From positions 39,139 to 103,138 of the forward strand of contig JAEZDJ010000040.1 of NCBI GenBank assembly GCA_023429565.1: a stretch of DNA of 64,000 bases, written 5' to 3'. The translations under genes were made by a program, and so were the position numbers. The stretch comes from Actinomycetes bacterium (GTDB lineage: Bacteria; Actinomycetota; Coriobacteriia; Coriobacteriales; Eggerthellaceae). Under the pieces are notes generated by a model, which was not told the origin of the DNA, made no database searches, and saw only the letters and a program-made list of their open reading frames with translations. Below, piece by piece: positions 45,591 to 54,628 of this stretch. Position 1 is the stretch's first letter. Every line of letters begins with the position of its first letter.

Positions 45591-45652
45591 GCGCTTTGCT
45601 CTCCACGTTTTTCAGTCCGATCATTGTACTCCAATCGGCTAAAGCAAAGCGC
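45591..45652. promoter_or_regulatory. Inverted repeat flanking the ilvE promoter
   Basis: GCGCTTTGCT (45591-45600) and AGCAAAGCGC (45643-45652) are perfect 10-bp arms either side of a minus-strand -10 hexamer TACAAT (45628-45623). Only one arm would be transcribed, so a DNA operator is more likely than an RNA hairpin. I see no T-box. Confidence 0.45.
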
Positions 45653-45743
45653 CCTTTCCGGCGAAGGGAACGTTTTTCAACACAGACTGGCGCAAGGCGC
45701 GGGACAATCCGTCCGAAATGGCCGCATCTCGCGCCTGCAGACA

Positions 45744-45778
45744 GGTCAGGCCCATCCGTTTTTGAACGGGGCCTGACC
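45744..45778. terminator. Hairpin after the polyphosphate operon
   Basis: GGTCAGGCCC (45744-45753) pairs with GGGCCTGACC (45769-45778), with inner pairing CCGTT/AACGG, 12 bases past the lipoprotein stop. No long T-run. Confidence 0.5.
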
Positions 45779-45789
45779 AAGTGCATGGG

Positions 45790-47715
45790 CTACCTCATGG
45801 TTCCGCGCCCGCTGCGCTGGACGTCACCCCCCTGCCCGGCCCCGAGAGGATTGCCGTCAGATCCCAAACCGCCCACGCCGCCGGAGGCCGTGGTTGATGC
45901 CTGGGCATCCGTGGCAGAACCCCCGTCCACGGCGCCGCCCTCGGCGTATCCGTCAGCGTCTGCGTCAGACACGACGCCTCCGACGACAATCGAGTAGCTG
46001 CCTCCTTCGACAAACGCGGGACTCGAGGCCAGAACCATGCCGAACTGCCTTGCAGACGTGAGAGAGGCCACCACGGTCCCCTCGCCATCCACGACAGCGA
46101 CGCTCTGTCCTGCGCTTCCGCTGACTGAAGAGAACGAGAAGGGCTGCGTTCCACAGGTGAAGTTCTGAGCCATGCCCGTTGACCCCACCATGAGCACCGT
46201 GCCTCCCGTGACGGTGGCTTCCAGGTCATAGTCGAAGGCTCCGTCATTGCTGCTTGAGGGACCGTTTACCAGGAGCACGCCTCCCGTGACCTCCACGCTT
46301 CCATTGCTGTCGACGCCATCTCCTTCCGCATCGAGGACAAGGGAGCCTCCATTCATCTGGATCAGGCAGTTCTCGTCGCCCATGGTCATGCCGCCCGTGC
46401 CGGCGCCTTCGGCAAACGCGTTGTCGGGCGCGCCCCCATTGAGCTCGTTCTCGTTCATGCCTCCCTCGCCAGCACCAGCAGGAGCCTCTCCGCCGCTGGG
46501 GGCTCCCTCAGCTTCTCCCGGCGCTCCTCCGGCAGCAAAGCCCTCGGGCGCAGAAGCCTCGGCACCCCCTTCGGCATCGCCCGTCAAATCGGCGGCTGAA
46601 GCATTGACGGCATCGTCGGTGGCCACGATGTGCGTGCTGCCGCCATTCACGTAGATCTTCTCGGCTTCATAGCCCTCATAGCAACCGGAAACATCGACCG
46701 TCCCCCCGTCGACAACCAGCTTCGTCTCGGCATGGAACGCGTCATCGCCGGCCTCCACCGTCATCTCGCCACCAGAAAGCAGCAGTTCCAGATCGGAATG
46801 GAAGGCGTCATCGGCCGCCTCCACGTCCAGCTTGCCACCGGCCACGCGGAGGTAGGTGACCGCCTGGATGCCGTCATCGCCAGCCGTGATGTCAACCGCG
46901 CCTCCGTCGATGGACACGAATCCGCGCGTCTCATCGCCGTCATTGTTCGATTTGATGCCATCGCCACCAGCCGTGACCGACACGTCGCCGTCTTGTATCT
47001 TCACGCAGTCGCGCCCGCGCAAACCATCCTCGACCGCATCCACCACGTAGGTGCCTCCGGTGATGACCAAGTCGTCTTTCGAACAGATGGCGTGGCGGTA
47101 CGACCCGGTGACCTGCAGCGTCCCTGTTCCGTTCAGTGTGAGATCAGCCCGGCTGAACAGCGTGGCATAGGGCTCGTCCGAATCGTCTTCCAACACATAG
47201 CCGGCACCATCGGTCAGCGTGCTGGCGGTTCCCGCGGCAAGCGTGACGAAGCATTTGTCCGCCTGTTTCACAAAGATCGCGGGACCATCATCGTTATGGA
47301 TGGCTGCGCCGTCCAGCACCAGCTGAACCTTCGCGTCGTCCGCCGCCTCAACGACCAGCTGCCCGTCGTCAAGCGATCCGGACACCACGTAGACGCCTTC
47401 CTGCGCAACCGTCACCACAGACCCGTCGACCGTTGCTCCTGACCCGTCGACGGACGCGGTCGATCCGGAAAGGGAGATATGGGTCGCCGACGCTTCGTCA
47501 TAGGAGGCATCCTGGTCGCGGTTGCTGTAGTCCAGATCAAGCATCGACGCATCGAAGGACGCCGCGATGGTGGAAAAGTCAGATTCAGAAGAGGTGGATT
47601 GGGTTTCGCTGGACGAGCCATCGACCACCTCTGACACGTCGACGGACGAGCACCCAAACAGCCCGAGCATCGCGATGAGTCCGACGACCCATGGCGCGAT
47701 CCACTGCGCCCTCAT
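45790..47715 (-). CDS. Carbohydrate-binding-domain lipoprotein (DUF4353-like)
   Basis: The 641-residue protein has a signal peptide with lipobox LFGC (C22), a Ser-rich linker and then a repetitive beta-helix-like region (units such as GGDGIKSNND, AGDDGIQAVT, AADDAFHSD, AGDDAFHAET, CYEGYEAE) typical of DUF4353 'carbohydrate-binding domain' proteins. A Gly/Ala/Glu-rich disordered stretch interrupts it near residues 375-450. Its ATG overlaps the DUF4956 stop by one base. It is exported and may interact with the cell-surface product of this operon. Confidence 0.82.
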   Translation of the reverse strand: MRAQWIAPWVVGLIAMLGLFGCSSVDVSEVVDGSSSETQSTSSESDFSTIAASFDASMLDLDYSNRDQDASYDEASATHISLSGSTASVDGSGATVDGSVVTVAQEGVYVVSGSLDDGQLVVEAADDAKVQLVLDGAAIHNDDGPAIFVKQADKCFVTLAAGTASTLTDGAGYVLEDDSDEPYATLFSRADLTLNGTGTLQVTGSYRHAICSKDDLVITGGTYVVDAVEDGLRGRDCVKIQDGDVSVTAGGDGIKSNNDGDETRGFVSIDGGAVDITAGDDGIQAVTYLRVAGGKLDVEAADDAFHSDLELLLSGGEMTVEAGDDAFHAETKLVVDGGTVDVSGCYEGYEAEKIYVNGGSTHIVATDDAVNASAADLTGDAEGGAEASAPEGFAAGGAPGEAEGAPSGGEAPAGAGEGGMNENELNGGAPDNAFAEGAGTGGMTMGDENCLIQMNGGSLVLDAEGDGVDSNGSVEVTGGVLLVNGPSSSNDGAFDYDLEATVTGGTVLMVGSTGMAQNFTCGTQPFSFSSVSGSAGQSVAVVDGEGTVVASLTSARQFGMVLASSPAFVEGGSYSIVVGGVVSDADADGYAEGGAVDGGSATDAQASTTASGGVGGLGSDGNPLGAGQGGDVQRSGRGTMR

Positions 47716-48422
47716 CAGAGCACATCCTTGCTGGCCGCCGCTTTGCCGCAGGATATCTTCAAGTTGCCGTTCCGGCAGCGCAGCTCGTCTATCATGCGCT
47801 TTTCAAGCCCCTGCTGCCTCATCCGAACCGCATATTCCAAAAGGAACAGGCTGCCCATGTTCGTCGTCTGAGTCTCAATCAATTCGTATTCGTCGGTGTA
47901 ACGCTTGAGCACCTCGTCGAAGACGCCGTCGTACTCAAGATCCTCCGGAATGGTTATCTTAAGCGTCTTTTCGGGCTCCTTCTGTCGACCGAATGGCGAG
48001 AGCACATAGCCCACATTCACGATGCCGACGATGATGGTGAACAGCACCGCCAGCATGATAAATCCCATTCCCGTCGCCAAGCCGATGGCCATGGCCAAGA
48101 ACACGCTTCCAATGTCCTTCGCGCTGCCGGGAATGGAGCGGAAACGCACCAGGTTAAACACGCCCATGACGGCGATTCCCGCACCAAGGTTGCCATTCAC
48201 CAGCGTGATGACCATTTGGACGATGAGCGGAAGCAACGCGAGGGTGACCACAAAGTTTTTCGAGTAGGTGTGGCGAAACATGTAGATCGCCGCAACCGCC
48301 GCCCCAAGCACGATGGAAGCGAGGCAGCACAGAAGGAAGTCCACGGTTGACACGTTGGAGACCAGCGAATCAGTCGTTCCAAAGAGTGAGCTCAAGGTTG
48401 CATCAAGCACAACGGCCTCCAT
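47715..48422 (-). CDS. DUF4956 membrane protein
   Basis: The 235-residue protein has three to four membrane segments (about 27-135) with the family motif GVFNLVRFRSIPGSAKDIGSVFLAMAIGLATGMG, then a cytoplasmic domain of about 95 residues. DUF4956 proteins are regularly encoded beside VTC polyphosphate polymerases; a role as channel or partner is presumed, not known. Its start lies inside the end of the VTC gene (20-base overlap). Confidence 0.9.
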   Translation of the reverse strand: MEAVVLDATLSSLFGTTDSLVSNVSTVDFLLCCLASIVLGAAVAAIYMFRHTYSKNFVVTLALLPLIVQMVITLVNGNLGAGIAVMGVFNLVRFRSIPGSAKDIGSVFLAMAIGLATGMGFIMLAVLFTIIVGIVNVGYVLSPFGRQKEPEKTLKITIPEDLEYDGVFDEVLKRYTDEYELIETQTTNMGSLFLLEYAVRMRQQGLEKRMIDELRCRNGNLKISCGKAAASKDVL

Positions 48423-49401
48423 TCTTCACAGCGTGCCGGGGCGCCGAGAAGCGCCGACGGCGCACGTCGCGCGTGCCCGACATCAGGCATTCTCCCTTTT
48501 CCTCCGCTTCCGCCCGAACGGCCTCGTGGCTCCTCTGGTCAGCGAGGTTGGTGTCGAAGTGGCCGAGGTTCGAGGCAAACGGGCTGCCCTCGGCGCGCGA
48601 CGCCGCCACAGCCTTACCGCCTTGGGCCTTCTGTGCGCTCGCGCAAGCACGATACGCCTCTCCGTACTTAGAGAACGACGAGGGATACGCCTGGCAAGCA
48701 TCCAGCGCCTGCACAAGCCACAAGGGAAACGGTCCGGCTGACTTGATTTCCATGATGGCCTGGCCCTTTTCCATCAGGGGATGCGAGGGGCCTGCGGGAT
48801 TCGGAGAAAACAGGTCGCGATAGGCCACCTCCTCGTCGAAGGTGATGCGCACGTCCTCCATCTCGCACCCCGGCCCAGGCGTATCCATCAACCGATAGGC
48901 CGTGCGTCTGCAGGCAATGACCATCGAGGAGCGTAGAGGGCGGTGGTGAACGATGAACCGGTCTATCTCGCGGGCGATCTGAAAGCTGCGGGAGGCAAGG
49001 GATTCTGACGCCATGCCCGGATCGGGCAGAGGATACTGTGCACAGGCCTTTTCGTACGAAAGGCCACCGAGATACGCGCGTGCCGCCGCGTAGGACATCC
49101 CCACCCGGCGCTTGTACACGATGCCCTCGAATTTCTTCTTGAGCTCCACAAAAACCCGATCCTCCTCATGGGGCGCACCGTAGCTGCGCAGCCGCAGTTT
49201 CTCCTTGTACACCGGCTTCTCCAAAGACCGGTCGATAAGCGAGCGAGTCGGCGTGTCGAAGTACACGCTGACAATCGGCGTGCAGCCAAATTCGTCCGGC
49301 ACCATGATGCCGGCAAGCGCGGCGACCATCGCTTGATGCTGACATGTGGACAGACGGTATTTGATCTCTTTTCGTTCGAACACGTCAGTGAAGGTTTCCA
49401 T
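48403..49401 (-). CDS. VTC-domain polyphosphate polymerase
   Basis: The 332-residue protein has the VTC/CYTH tunnel residues: KEIKYRL (11-17), VYFDTP (46-51), YKEKLRLRSYG (65-75), VFVELKKKFEGIVYKRR (83-99), ACRRTAYR, VRITFDE, IMEIK (216-220) and SKYGEAY (244-250). Such enzymes build polyphosphate from nucleotide triphosphates. The last 70 residues (about 260-332) are basic/acidic and low in complexity and are not part of the usual domain. First gene of VTC-DUF4956-lipoprotein, divergent from a two-component system. Confidence 0.9.
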   Translation of the reverse strand: METFTDVFERKEIKYRLSTCQHQAMVAALAGIMVPDEFGCTPIVSVYFDTPTRSLIDRSLEKPVYKEKLRLRSYGAPHEEDRVFVELKKKFEGIVYKRRVGMSYAAARAYLGGLSYEKACAQYPLPDPGMASESLASRSFQIAREIDRFIVHHRPLRSSMVIACRRTAYRLMDTPGPGCEMEDVRITFDEEVAYRDLFSPNPAGPSHPLMEKGQAIMEIKSAGPFPLWLVQALDACQAYPSSFSKYGEAYRACASAQKAQGGKAVAASRAEGSPFASNLGHFDTNLADQRSHEAVRAEAEEKGECLMSGTRDVRRRRFSAPRHAVKNGGRCA

Positions 49402-49472
49402 GGGTCAATCCTTTCCCTTTTCGGCAGGGTGCGTGCACAAAAGAAGCACCACGCCCTCGGTCTCTGGTTGAA

Positions 49473-49569
49473 ATCCTATCTCCACATCCTGAAAGTTCCC
49501 TGAAAGGCCTGCTGGATCGAACGGTTTTCCGTTGTTCTTTCAGGTCGTTTTCAGGGAAGCGCCTACAAT
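49473..49569. promoter_or_regulatory. Mirror-image OmpR-type boxes in the divergent promoter
   Basis: On the plus strand TTTCAGG-N4-TTTCAGG (49538-49555) precedes TACAAT (49564-49569), facing the regulator gene. On the minus strand the identical TTTCAGG-N4-TTTCAGG (49505-49488) precedes TAGGAT (49478-49473), facing the VTC operon. Both repeats have an 11-bp period and take the place of a -35, as expected for an OmpR/PhoB-type activator. Confidence 0.8.
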
Positions 49570-49609
49570 GGAGAAAGCGAGGCACAAACGCAGAGGAAAG
49601 GCAGCGATC

Positions 49610-50296
49610 ATGAGGATACTGATCGTCGAAGACGATGTGCGCCTGGCTCAAGCCCTTGGCCACATCCTCGAGGAAAACGGCTACGACACCGATGTCGTCC
49701 ATGACGGGGTGTCGGGACGCGACTGGGCCGCGAGCGGGCAATATGATGCAATTGTCCTCGATGTCATGCTTCCAAAAATGGACGGGTTTTCCGTCGTTGC
49801 CGAACTGCGGCGACACTCGATAAGCACCCCTGTCCTGCTGTTGACCGCAAGAGATGCCGTGCCGGACAAAATCACGGGACTCGACAGCGGCGCTGACGAT
49901 TACATGACCAAGCCCTTCTCACCGGCGGAGCTCCTGGCCCATCTGCGAGCACTCGGACGGCGGCAAGGAGAAATCATTTTCGAAAAGCTAGAATTCGCCG
50001 ACCTGTCCCTGAACCTGGAAAGCTTTGACCTCGCCTGCGGGGCAAAATCCATCCATCTCAGTTTCAAAGAGTTCTCCCTTGCGAAGGTGCTGATGGCAAA
50101 TCATGGGCAGGTGGTGTCGAAAGACCTTCTCATCGAGAAAGTCTGGGGCATCGAGTCGAGCGCCGAAGACAACAATGTGGAAGCATACGTGTCGTTCCTC
50201 CGCAAGAAACTTGACTTCCTCGGCTCCAGAACCCGCATCGAGACGCTGCGGAAAGCCGGCTATCGCCTCACGGCCGAAAGGGGCGAGCCATGCTGA
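49610..50296 (+). CDS. OmpR-family response regulator
   Basis: The 228-residue protein starts MRILIVEDDVRLAQALG at ATG 49610 with AGGAAAGG upstream. The receiver has acidic D8-D9, phospho-acceptor D51 (IVLDVMLPKMDGF) and the Lys in DDYMTKPFSP. The C-terminal winged helix has FKEFSLAKVLMANHGQVVSK and RKKLDF...TLRKAGYRL. Overlaps the kinase by 7 bases. It likely acts on the TTTCAGG boxes just upstream. Confidence 0.94.
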   Translation: MRILIVEDDVRLAQALGHILEENGYDTDVVHDGVSGRDWAASGQYDAIVLDVMLPKMDGFSVVAELRRHSISTPVLLLTARDAVPDKITGLDSGADDYMTKPFSPAELLAHLRALGRRQGEIIFEKLEFADLSLNLESFDLACGAKSIHLSFKEFSLAKVLMANHGQVVSKDLLIEKVWGIESSAEDNNVEAYVSFLRKKLDFLGSRTRIETLRKAGYRLTAERGEPC

Positions 50297-51618
50297 AACA
50301 GCTGCGCGTCAAGTTCATTGCACTCAACATGGGCACCGTTGCCATTGTGTTGGCGGCGGTGTTCACCGCCATCTGCGTCATCAGCCACCAGCAGGCGGAG
50401 GGAGACGTTTACGCGGCCCTGAACAGCTCGATCAACCGCAACGCGCAGGAAATGAAGGATCCGCGCTCAAGCATCGGACAGACGGAGAATTCTGAACGGG
50501 AAAACGTGCCGACCGAAGACCGCTCCGAAGAGGGGACGGAAGGCAACGCCCCGTTCCAGATTGGCGGAAAGACCCAGAACTCCCGCTTCATCCCCGTTGC
50601 CGTGTATCGGGAAGCCGAAGACGGCACCCTGGAAGCCCTGACCGACACCACGACGGCATCGATCGCGGAAGACGTTCTCGAACAGGCCACCGATGAACTT
50701 TCCAACAAGGAAGACGGATCGGGCTTGCTCGATGGCTCAGGCCTCTATTACGTGAAGCGGACGGACGCCACCGGGACCTATCTCGCCTTTGCCGACAGGA
50801 CGTCGGCTTCGGGATGGCAGACCCTCGCCCTGACGCTCGCTGGAGTGGGAATTGGAGCGCTGCTCGTTTTCCTCGTGGTAAACCTCTTCTTCTCGCGATG
50901 GGCGCTGAAACCGGTCCAACACGCCTGGACGCAACAGAAGCGATTCGTCGCCGATGCGTCGCACGAACTCAAGACGCCGCTCACGGTCATTCTCGCAAAC
51001 TCGTCCATCCTGCTGGAGCACCCAGAGCGGTCCATTGCCAGTCAGAGCCAGTGGGTCGAAGGCACCCAGGCGGAGGCGGAACGAATGCAGGAGCTTGTCG
51101 GCGACCTGCTCCTCCTCGCTCGGCTCGACGAAGAAGAAATGGCTCCAGCACACGAGCAGGTGGACCTGTCCGGTCTCGTGGAGGGCAGCCTGCTTCAGTT
51201 CGAGTCGGTGGCGTTTGAGCGCGGGGTGTCCCTTTCTTCGGACATTGCCGGAAACCTTGGCGTGCAGGGAGACGAATCACGTTTGCATCGCCTGATCATC
51301 ACGCTTGTCGACAACGCCTGCAAGTATGCCGGAACCGGCGGGGAGGTGCATGTCGGGCTGAAGCGAAATCAGAAGGACATCGCCCTGACCGTGCATAACT
51401 CGGGCCCGGTCATCGAGCCCGAAGACCTGCCCCATGTGTTCGACCGCTTCTATCGGGCCGACAAGGCACGCACGCGAGACGGAGGCTACGGGCTTGGCCT
51501 CGCAATCGCCTTCGCAGTTGCGGAAGAGCACGGAGGCATGCTGTCCGTAGAAAGCTCAAAAGAAAAGGGCACGACATTCACCGCGATCTTGCCGACGGTG
51601 GCGCCGTGCCCTGCATGA
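50290..51618 (+). CDS. Sensor histidine kinase
   Basis: The 442-residue kinase has two membrane segments (about 11-33 and 180-202) around a ~145-residue extracytoplasmic sensor, then HAMP-like linker, H-box DASHELKTPL, N-box LVDNACKYA, and G-boxes DRFYRADKARTRDGGYGLGLAIA. It pairs with the response regulator. The neighbouring VTC operon suggests an envelope or phosphate-related signal, but the ligand is unknown. Confidence 0.93.
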   Translation: MLKQLRVKFIALNMGTVAIVLAAVFTAICVISHQQAEGDVYAALNSSINRNAQEMKDPRSSIGQTENSERENVPTEDRSEEGTEGNAPFQIGGKTQNSRFIPVAVYREAEDGTLEALTDTTTASIAEDVLEQATDELSNKEDGSGLLDGSGLYYVKRTDATGTYLAFADRTSASGWQTLALTLAGVGIGALLVFLVVNLFFSRWALKPVQHAWTQQKRFVADASHELKTPLTVILANSSILLEHPERSIASQSQWVEGTQAEAERMQELVGDLLLLARLDEEEMAPAHEQVDLSGLVEGSLLQFESVAFERGVSLSSDIAGNLGVQGDESRLHRLIITLVDNACKYAGTGGEVHVGLKRNQKDIALTVHNSGPVIEPEDLPHVFDRFYRADKARTRDGGYGLGLAIAFAVAEEHGGMLSVESSKEKGTTFTAILPTVAPCPA

Positions 51619-51638
51619 CCCGGATGGAACCATCCGGG
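51619..51638. terminator. Hairpin between kinase and cysK
   Basis: CCCGGATGG and CCATCCGGG form a perfect 9-bp stem with a 2-base nominal loop (in practice four or more) in the 28-base convergent gap. Confidence 0.55.
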
Positions 51639-51646
51639 AAAGAACG

Positions 51647-52579
51647 CTACGAGAAGTCAAACATGGCGGTGGACAGGTAGCGCTCGCCGGTATCCGGCAG
51701 GATGGCGACAATGGTCTTTCCTTCGTTCTCGGGCCGCTGTGCCAGCTTGGCCGCCGCAGCCACGGCTGCACCCGAAGAGATGCCCACCAGCAGGCCATCC
51801 TTTGCGGCAAGCTCACGGCCAGTAGCGAATGCCTCTTCGTCAGAAATGGCGATGACCTCGTCATAGATGTCGGTGTTCAGGGTGTCGGGCACGAAACCGG
51901 CCCCAATGCCCTGAATCTTATGGGCCCCAGGATGGCCTTCGGACAGCACCGGGGAACCAGCCGGCTCGACGGCAACCACCTTGACATCCGGGTTTTGCTT
52001 TTTCAGGTAGGCGCCGGCACCGCTGACCGTCCCGCCCGTCCCGACGCCCGCGACCAGAATGTCGACCTTGCCGTCAGAATCAGCCCAGATCTCAGGTCCC
52101 GTGGTTGCTTCGTGGATGGCAGGATTTGCAGGATTCGTGAACTGGCTGGGAATAAAGGAATTGGGAATCTCTTCGGACAACTCCGTCGCGCGGGCGATCG
52201 CGCCCTTCATGCCCTTGGATCCGTCCGTCAAGACAAGCTCGGCGCCATAGGCCTTCATGAGGTTGCGACGCTCGACCGACATGGTCTCGGGCATGGTGAT
52301 GATGAGCCGATTGCCGCGAGCTGCGGCAATGGCGGCAAGCCCGATGCCCGTGTTGCCCGATGTGGGCTCAATGATGACGGTGTCTTCATCGATCTTTCCA
52401 GCCTCCACCGCCACGTCGATCATGGACTTGGCAATGCGGTCCTTCACCGAACCTGCAGGGTTGAACAGCTCGACCTTGCCGACGACGGTCGCCTTCAGAT
52501 CATGATTCTTCTCGAAGTTGGAGAGTTCGACGAGGGGGGTGCCTCCGATGAGTTCCGAGACATTCTTGTGAATTGCCAT
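51647..52579 (-). CDS. cysK: Cysteine synthase (O-acetylserine sulfhydrylase)
   Basis: The 310-residue PLP enzyme makes cysteine from O-acetylserine and sulfide. [11 protein letters not shown] has the PLP lysine (K46), [11 protein letters not shown] the substrate loop, [12 protein letters not shown] the phosphate-binding loop and [11 protein letters not shown] the pyridine contact. cysE lies 2 kb away, so both steps from serine are present. Length is normal. Confidence 0.96.
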   Translation of the reverse strand: MAIHKNVSELIGGTPLVELSNFEKNHDLKATVVGKVELFNPAGSVKDRIAKSMIDVAVEAGKIDEDTVIIEPTSGNTGIGLAAIAAARGNRLIITMPETMSVERRNLMKAYGAELVLTDGSKGMKGAIARATELSEEIPNSFIPSQFTNPANPAIHEATTGPEIWADSDGKVDILVAGVGTGGTVSGAGAYLKKQNPDVKVVAVEPAGSPVLSEGHPGAHKIQGIGAGFVPDTLNTDIYDEVIAISDEEAFATGRELAAKDGLLVGISSGAAVAAAAKLAQRPENEGKTIVAILPDTGERYLSTAMFDFS

Positions 52580-52675
52580 GACGTGCCTGCTTTCTCTTGT
52601 CCGGCGGGCCGGTACGAGGAGGCGGTTCCCACATGCTGCCCGACTCGCGAGCCCAATCCATTTCCGATACCGTAA

Positions 52676-52703
52676 ATCCTACTTAACTTATAGGTTTTGT
52701 CAA
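52676..52703 (-). promoter_or_regulatory. cysK promoter with CCTA-N9-TAGG box
   Basis: On the minus strand TTGACA (52703-52698), 16 bases, TAGGAT (52681-52676). A CCTA-N9-TAGG element (52678-52694) lies between the two hexamers, placed for repression. A similar element is at 55575. Confidence 0.65.
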
Positions 52704-52786
52704 TATTGATTTTTCAATTAATGCCATATTCACTCGCCAGACGATTCGCACACTCCAGGAAGATGCCCGTTCCCTCGTGCATCCTC

Positions 52787-53713
52787 TCACAATTCGGCAT
52801 ATTGTTGCTGATAGCTTTCGATAAAAAGCTGAAGTTTCTCAACGTAGCGCTGGGCGAGGGCACTCAGCTGCCGATCGGCATGAACCACATAGCCGACTTA
52901 CATCCTTTCCTCCGTCTCAAGAGGAACCGCCGCAATCCCCGCGTGCATCTCGCTGGACAGCACCCCCGTGGATATGGTGTAGCCATCATGGTGAACGAGC
53001 AGGTTGGAAAGCGTGCCGCGATCGCTGATGACGATCTTCTTCTTATGGGGCAGCTCGGCCAGGGGCTCCTCCGAATAGTAAAACGAGTTAGCCGATCCCT
53101 GCTCGAACGAATAGCGGGGATAGTCGGCCAAATCCTCGATATTGAGGGTCCTCCGCGCGGCAAGGGGATGGCCCTCCCCGACGAACACGTGAGGCTGGGC
53201 ATGAAACAGGGAAGTAAACCTGAGGCCGGCATCCACGAGCACCGTGCCCAGCACCCGTTCATTGAAAGCACTCAGATACAGTATGCCCACGTCGCTTCGA
53301 AAGTCCTTCACGTCGTCGATGATTTCGCCCGTGCGGGTCTCACGCAGGATGAAATCATAGTCATCGCCTTCGCTCTCGGCCACGAACTCGAGAAACGCCT
53401 CCACGCTGAACGCGTAGTGCTGCGTGGAAATGGCGAGGCGTTGCGGCAAGATGGAGCCGATGTGGCTGTATCGCCTCTCCATGAGATCGGCTTGTTCCAC
53501 CACCTGGCGGGCAAACCCCAAAAGCTCCACGCCTTCGCCGGTGAGCGTGATGCCCCGATTTGAGCGTTCGAAGGCAATCACTCCGGTTTCTTGCTCAAGA
53601 TCCTTGACGGCAACCGAGAGGCTCGATTGGGAGACGAAGAGAGCGTGGGCGGCAGCGCTGATTGAGCCGCTTTCGGCGACGGCGATAAAGTAGCGAAGCT
53701 GCTGTAGCGTCAT
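52787..53713 (-). pseudogene. LysR-family regulator interrupted by an in-frame TAA
   Basis: From ATG 53713 the frame encodes 271 residues of a typical LysR (MTLQQLRYFIAVAESGSI; ISDRGTLSNLLVHHDGYTI) and stops at TAA 52900-52898. The same frame continues without interruption for 36 codons, starting VGYVVHADRQLS and ending at TGA 52789-52787. The paralogue at 21622 reads RMQVGYIMHKER at this place, so the TAA replaces Gln (CAA to TAA). With the stop counted as one residue the length is 308, the same as the paralogue. It is either a recent nonsense mutation or a sequencing error. The truncated product would lack the last helix and strand of the effector domain but keep its HTH. Confidence 0.85.
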
Positions 53714-53800
53714 GAAGCATTCTCCCTGTCTTGCGATTCCTCCAACTGAGCACGGTTAAATCATACAGAATCGCTATGGTATTTCGGAGAGCAATGCGGC

Positions 53801-53837
53801 CCTTTGTGGAAAGATGGTTTTCTTCTTTCCACAAAGG
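53801..53837. terminator. Perfect 14-bp hairpin upstream of the broken LysR gene
   Basis: CCTTTGTGGAAAGA and TCTTTCCACAAAGG pair perfectly around 9 bases. It could end the Rrf2 transcript coming from the right, or serve as an operator. Confidence 0.5.
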
Positions 53838-53956
53838 CATATCTGAACTGGTATTTTTTTGGTATTCAAGTTTTCGAAGCCAGATTATCGGACCATCCTA
53901 TAACCAGGGCGGATCGAGACAGGGGAAGCACAGCGCCCTCGGCAATCCGACCGCCG

Positions 53957-54394
53957 CTAAATGGAATAGCTGTCCGCTGCCACGACGGACTCACGATCAA
54001 CGACCTCCTGCAGGGTGATGCCGGCCAGATAGTCATTGACCAGGTCATTCAATCCCTTCCATACCTCTATCTCCAGGCAGGGAGCAGGCAGCGTGCAATC
54101 GAGCTCCTCGTCCTGCAGGCAAGGGACAGGGGCAAGGCTTCCCTCGGTGACGCGCAAGACGTCGAGCAGCGTGATGCTGGATGCCGGCTTTGCCAGACGA
54201 TAGCCGCCGGCAGCACCCCGCACCGACCTCACGAGCTTGGCCACCACAAGATTGGGGACAATCTGCTCAAGGTATTTCTTGGATATGGAACAGGCCTTGG
54301 AAACGTCCTTCAGGGAAACGGGCTCTGCGCTGCCGCGCTCGGTCAGATACAGCATGAAGCGCACTGCGTACAGACCCTTCGTGGATATCTTCAT
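53957..54394 (-). CDS. Rrf2-family transcriptional regulator with Fe-S-type cysteines
   Basis: The 145-residue regulator starts MKISTKGLYAVRFMLYL at 54394 with GAGGT upstream; the frame from 54535 is longer. The wHTH has LKDVSKACSISKKYLEQIVPNLV and the wing VRGAAGGYRLAK. Three cysteines (C92, C100, C106) occupy the positions of IscR cluster ligands, so it may bind an Fe-S cluster, unlike cysteine-free CymR. Flanked by cysK and cysE, it is the likely regulator of cysteine or Fe-S metabolism here. Confidence 0.9.
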   Translation of the reverse strand: MKISTKGLYAVRFMLYLTERGSAEPVSLKDVSKACSISKKYLEQIVPNLVVAKLVRSVRGAAGGYRLAKPASSITLLDVLRVTEGSLAPVPCLQDEELDCTLPAPCLEIEVWKGLNDLVNDYLAGITLQEVVDRESVVAADSYSI

Positions 54395-54556
54395 GGCAAC
54401 CTCTATTCGCAAACGGGAGATCAAGAGCGAGGATGTTTGGACGAACGACGGAAGGAACGGCGTCTCGTCCGCGCAGTGCCATGATACCACAGCTCCCCGA
54501 CCGGCCGTCGGCACCCCAGAACCCGGCGTTTTCATCCAGCGAGCCCCCGTGGCGAG

Positions 54557-54584
54557 TTGACATCACCGAGCGTTCTTATATTAT
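54557..54584 (+). promoter_or_regulatory. cysE promoter
   Basis: TTGACA (54557-54562), 16 bases, TATTAT (54579-54584), 44 bases before the cysE ATG. Same -35 and spacing as cysK. Confidence 0.6.
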
Positions 54585-54628
54585 TTGCTTGACTGCAACC
54601 ACTGCAGCGCAGCAGACGAGGAGATGCG

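Noticed and set aside
45540..45789. T-box or leucine/isoleucine attenuator before ilvE
   Set aside because: No T-box core and no run of branched-chain codons; only the promoter-flanking repeat was found.
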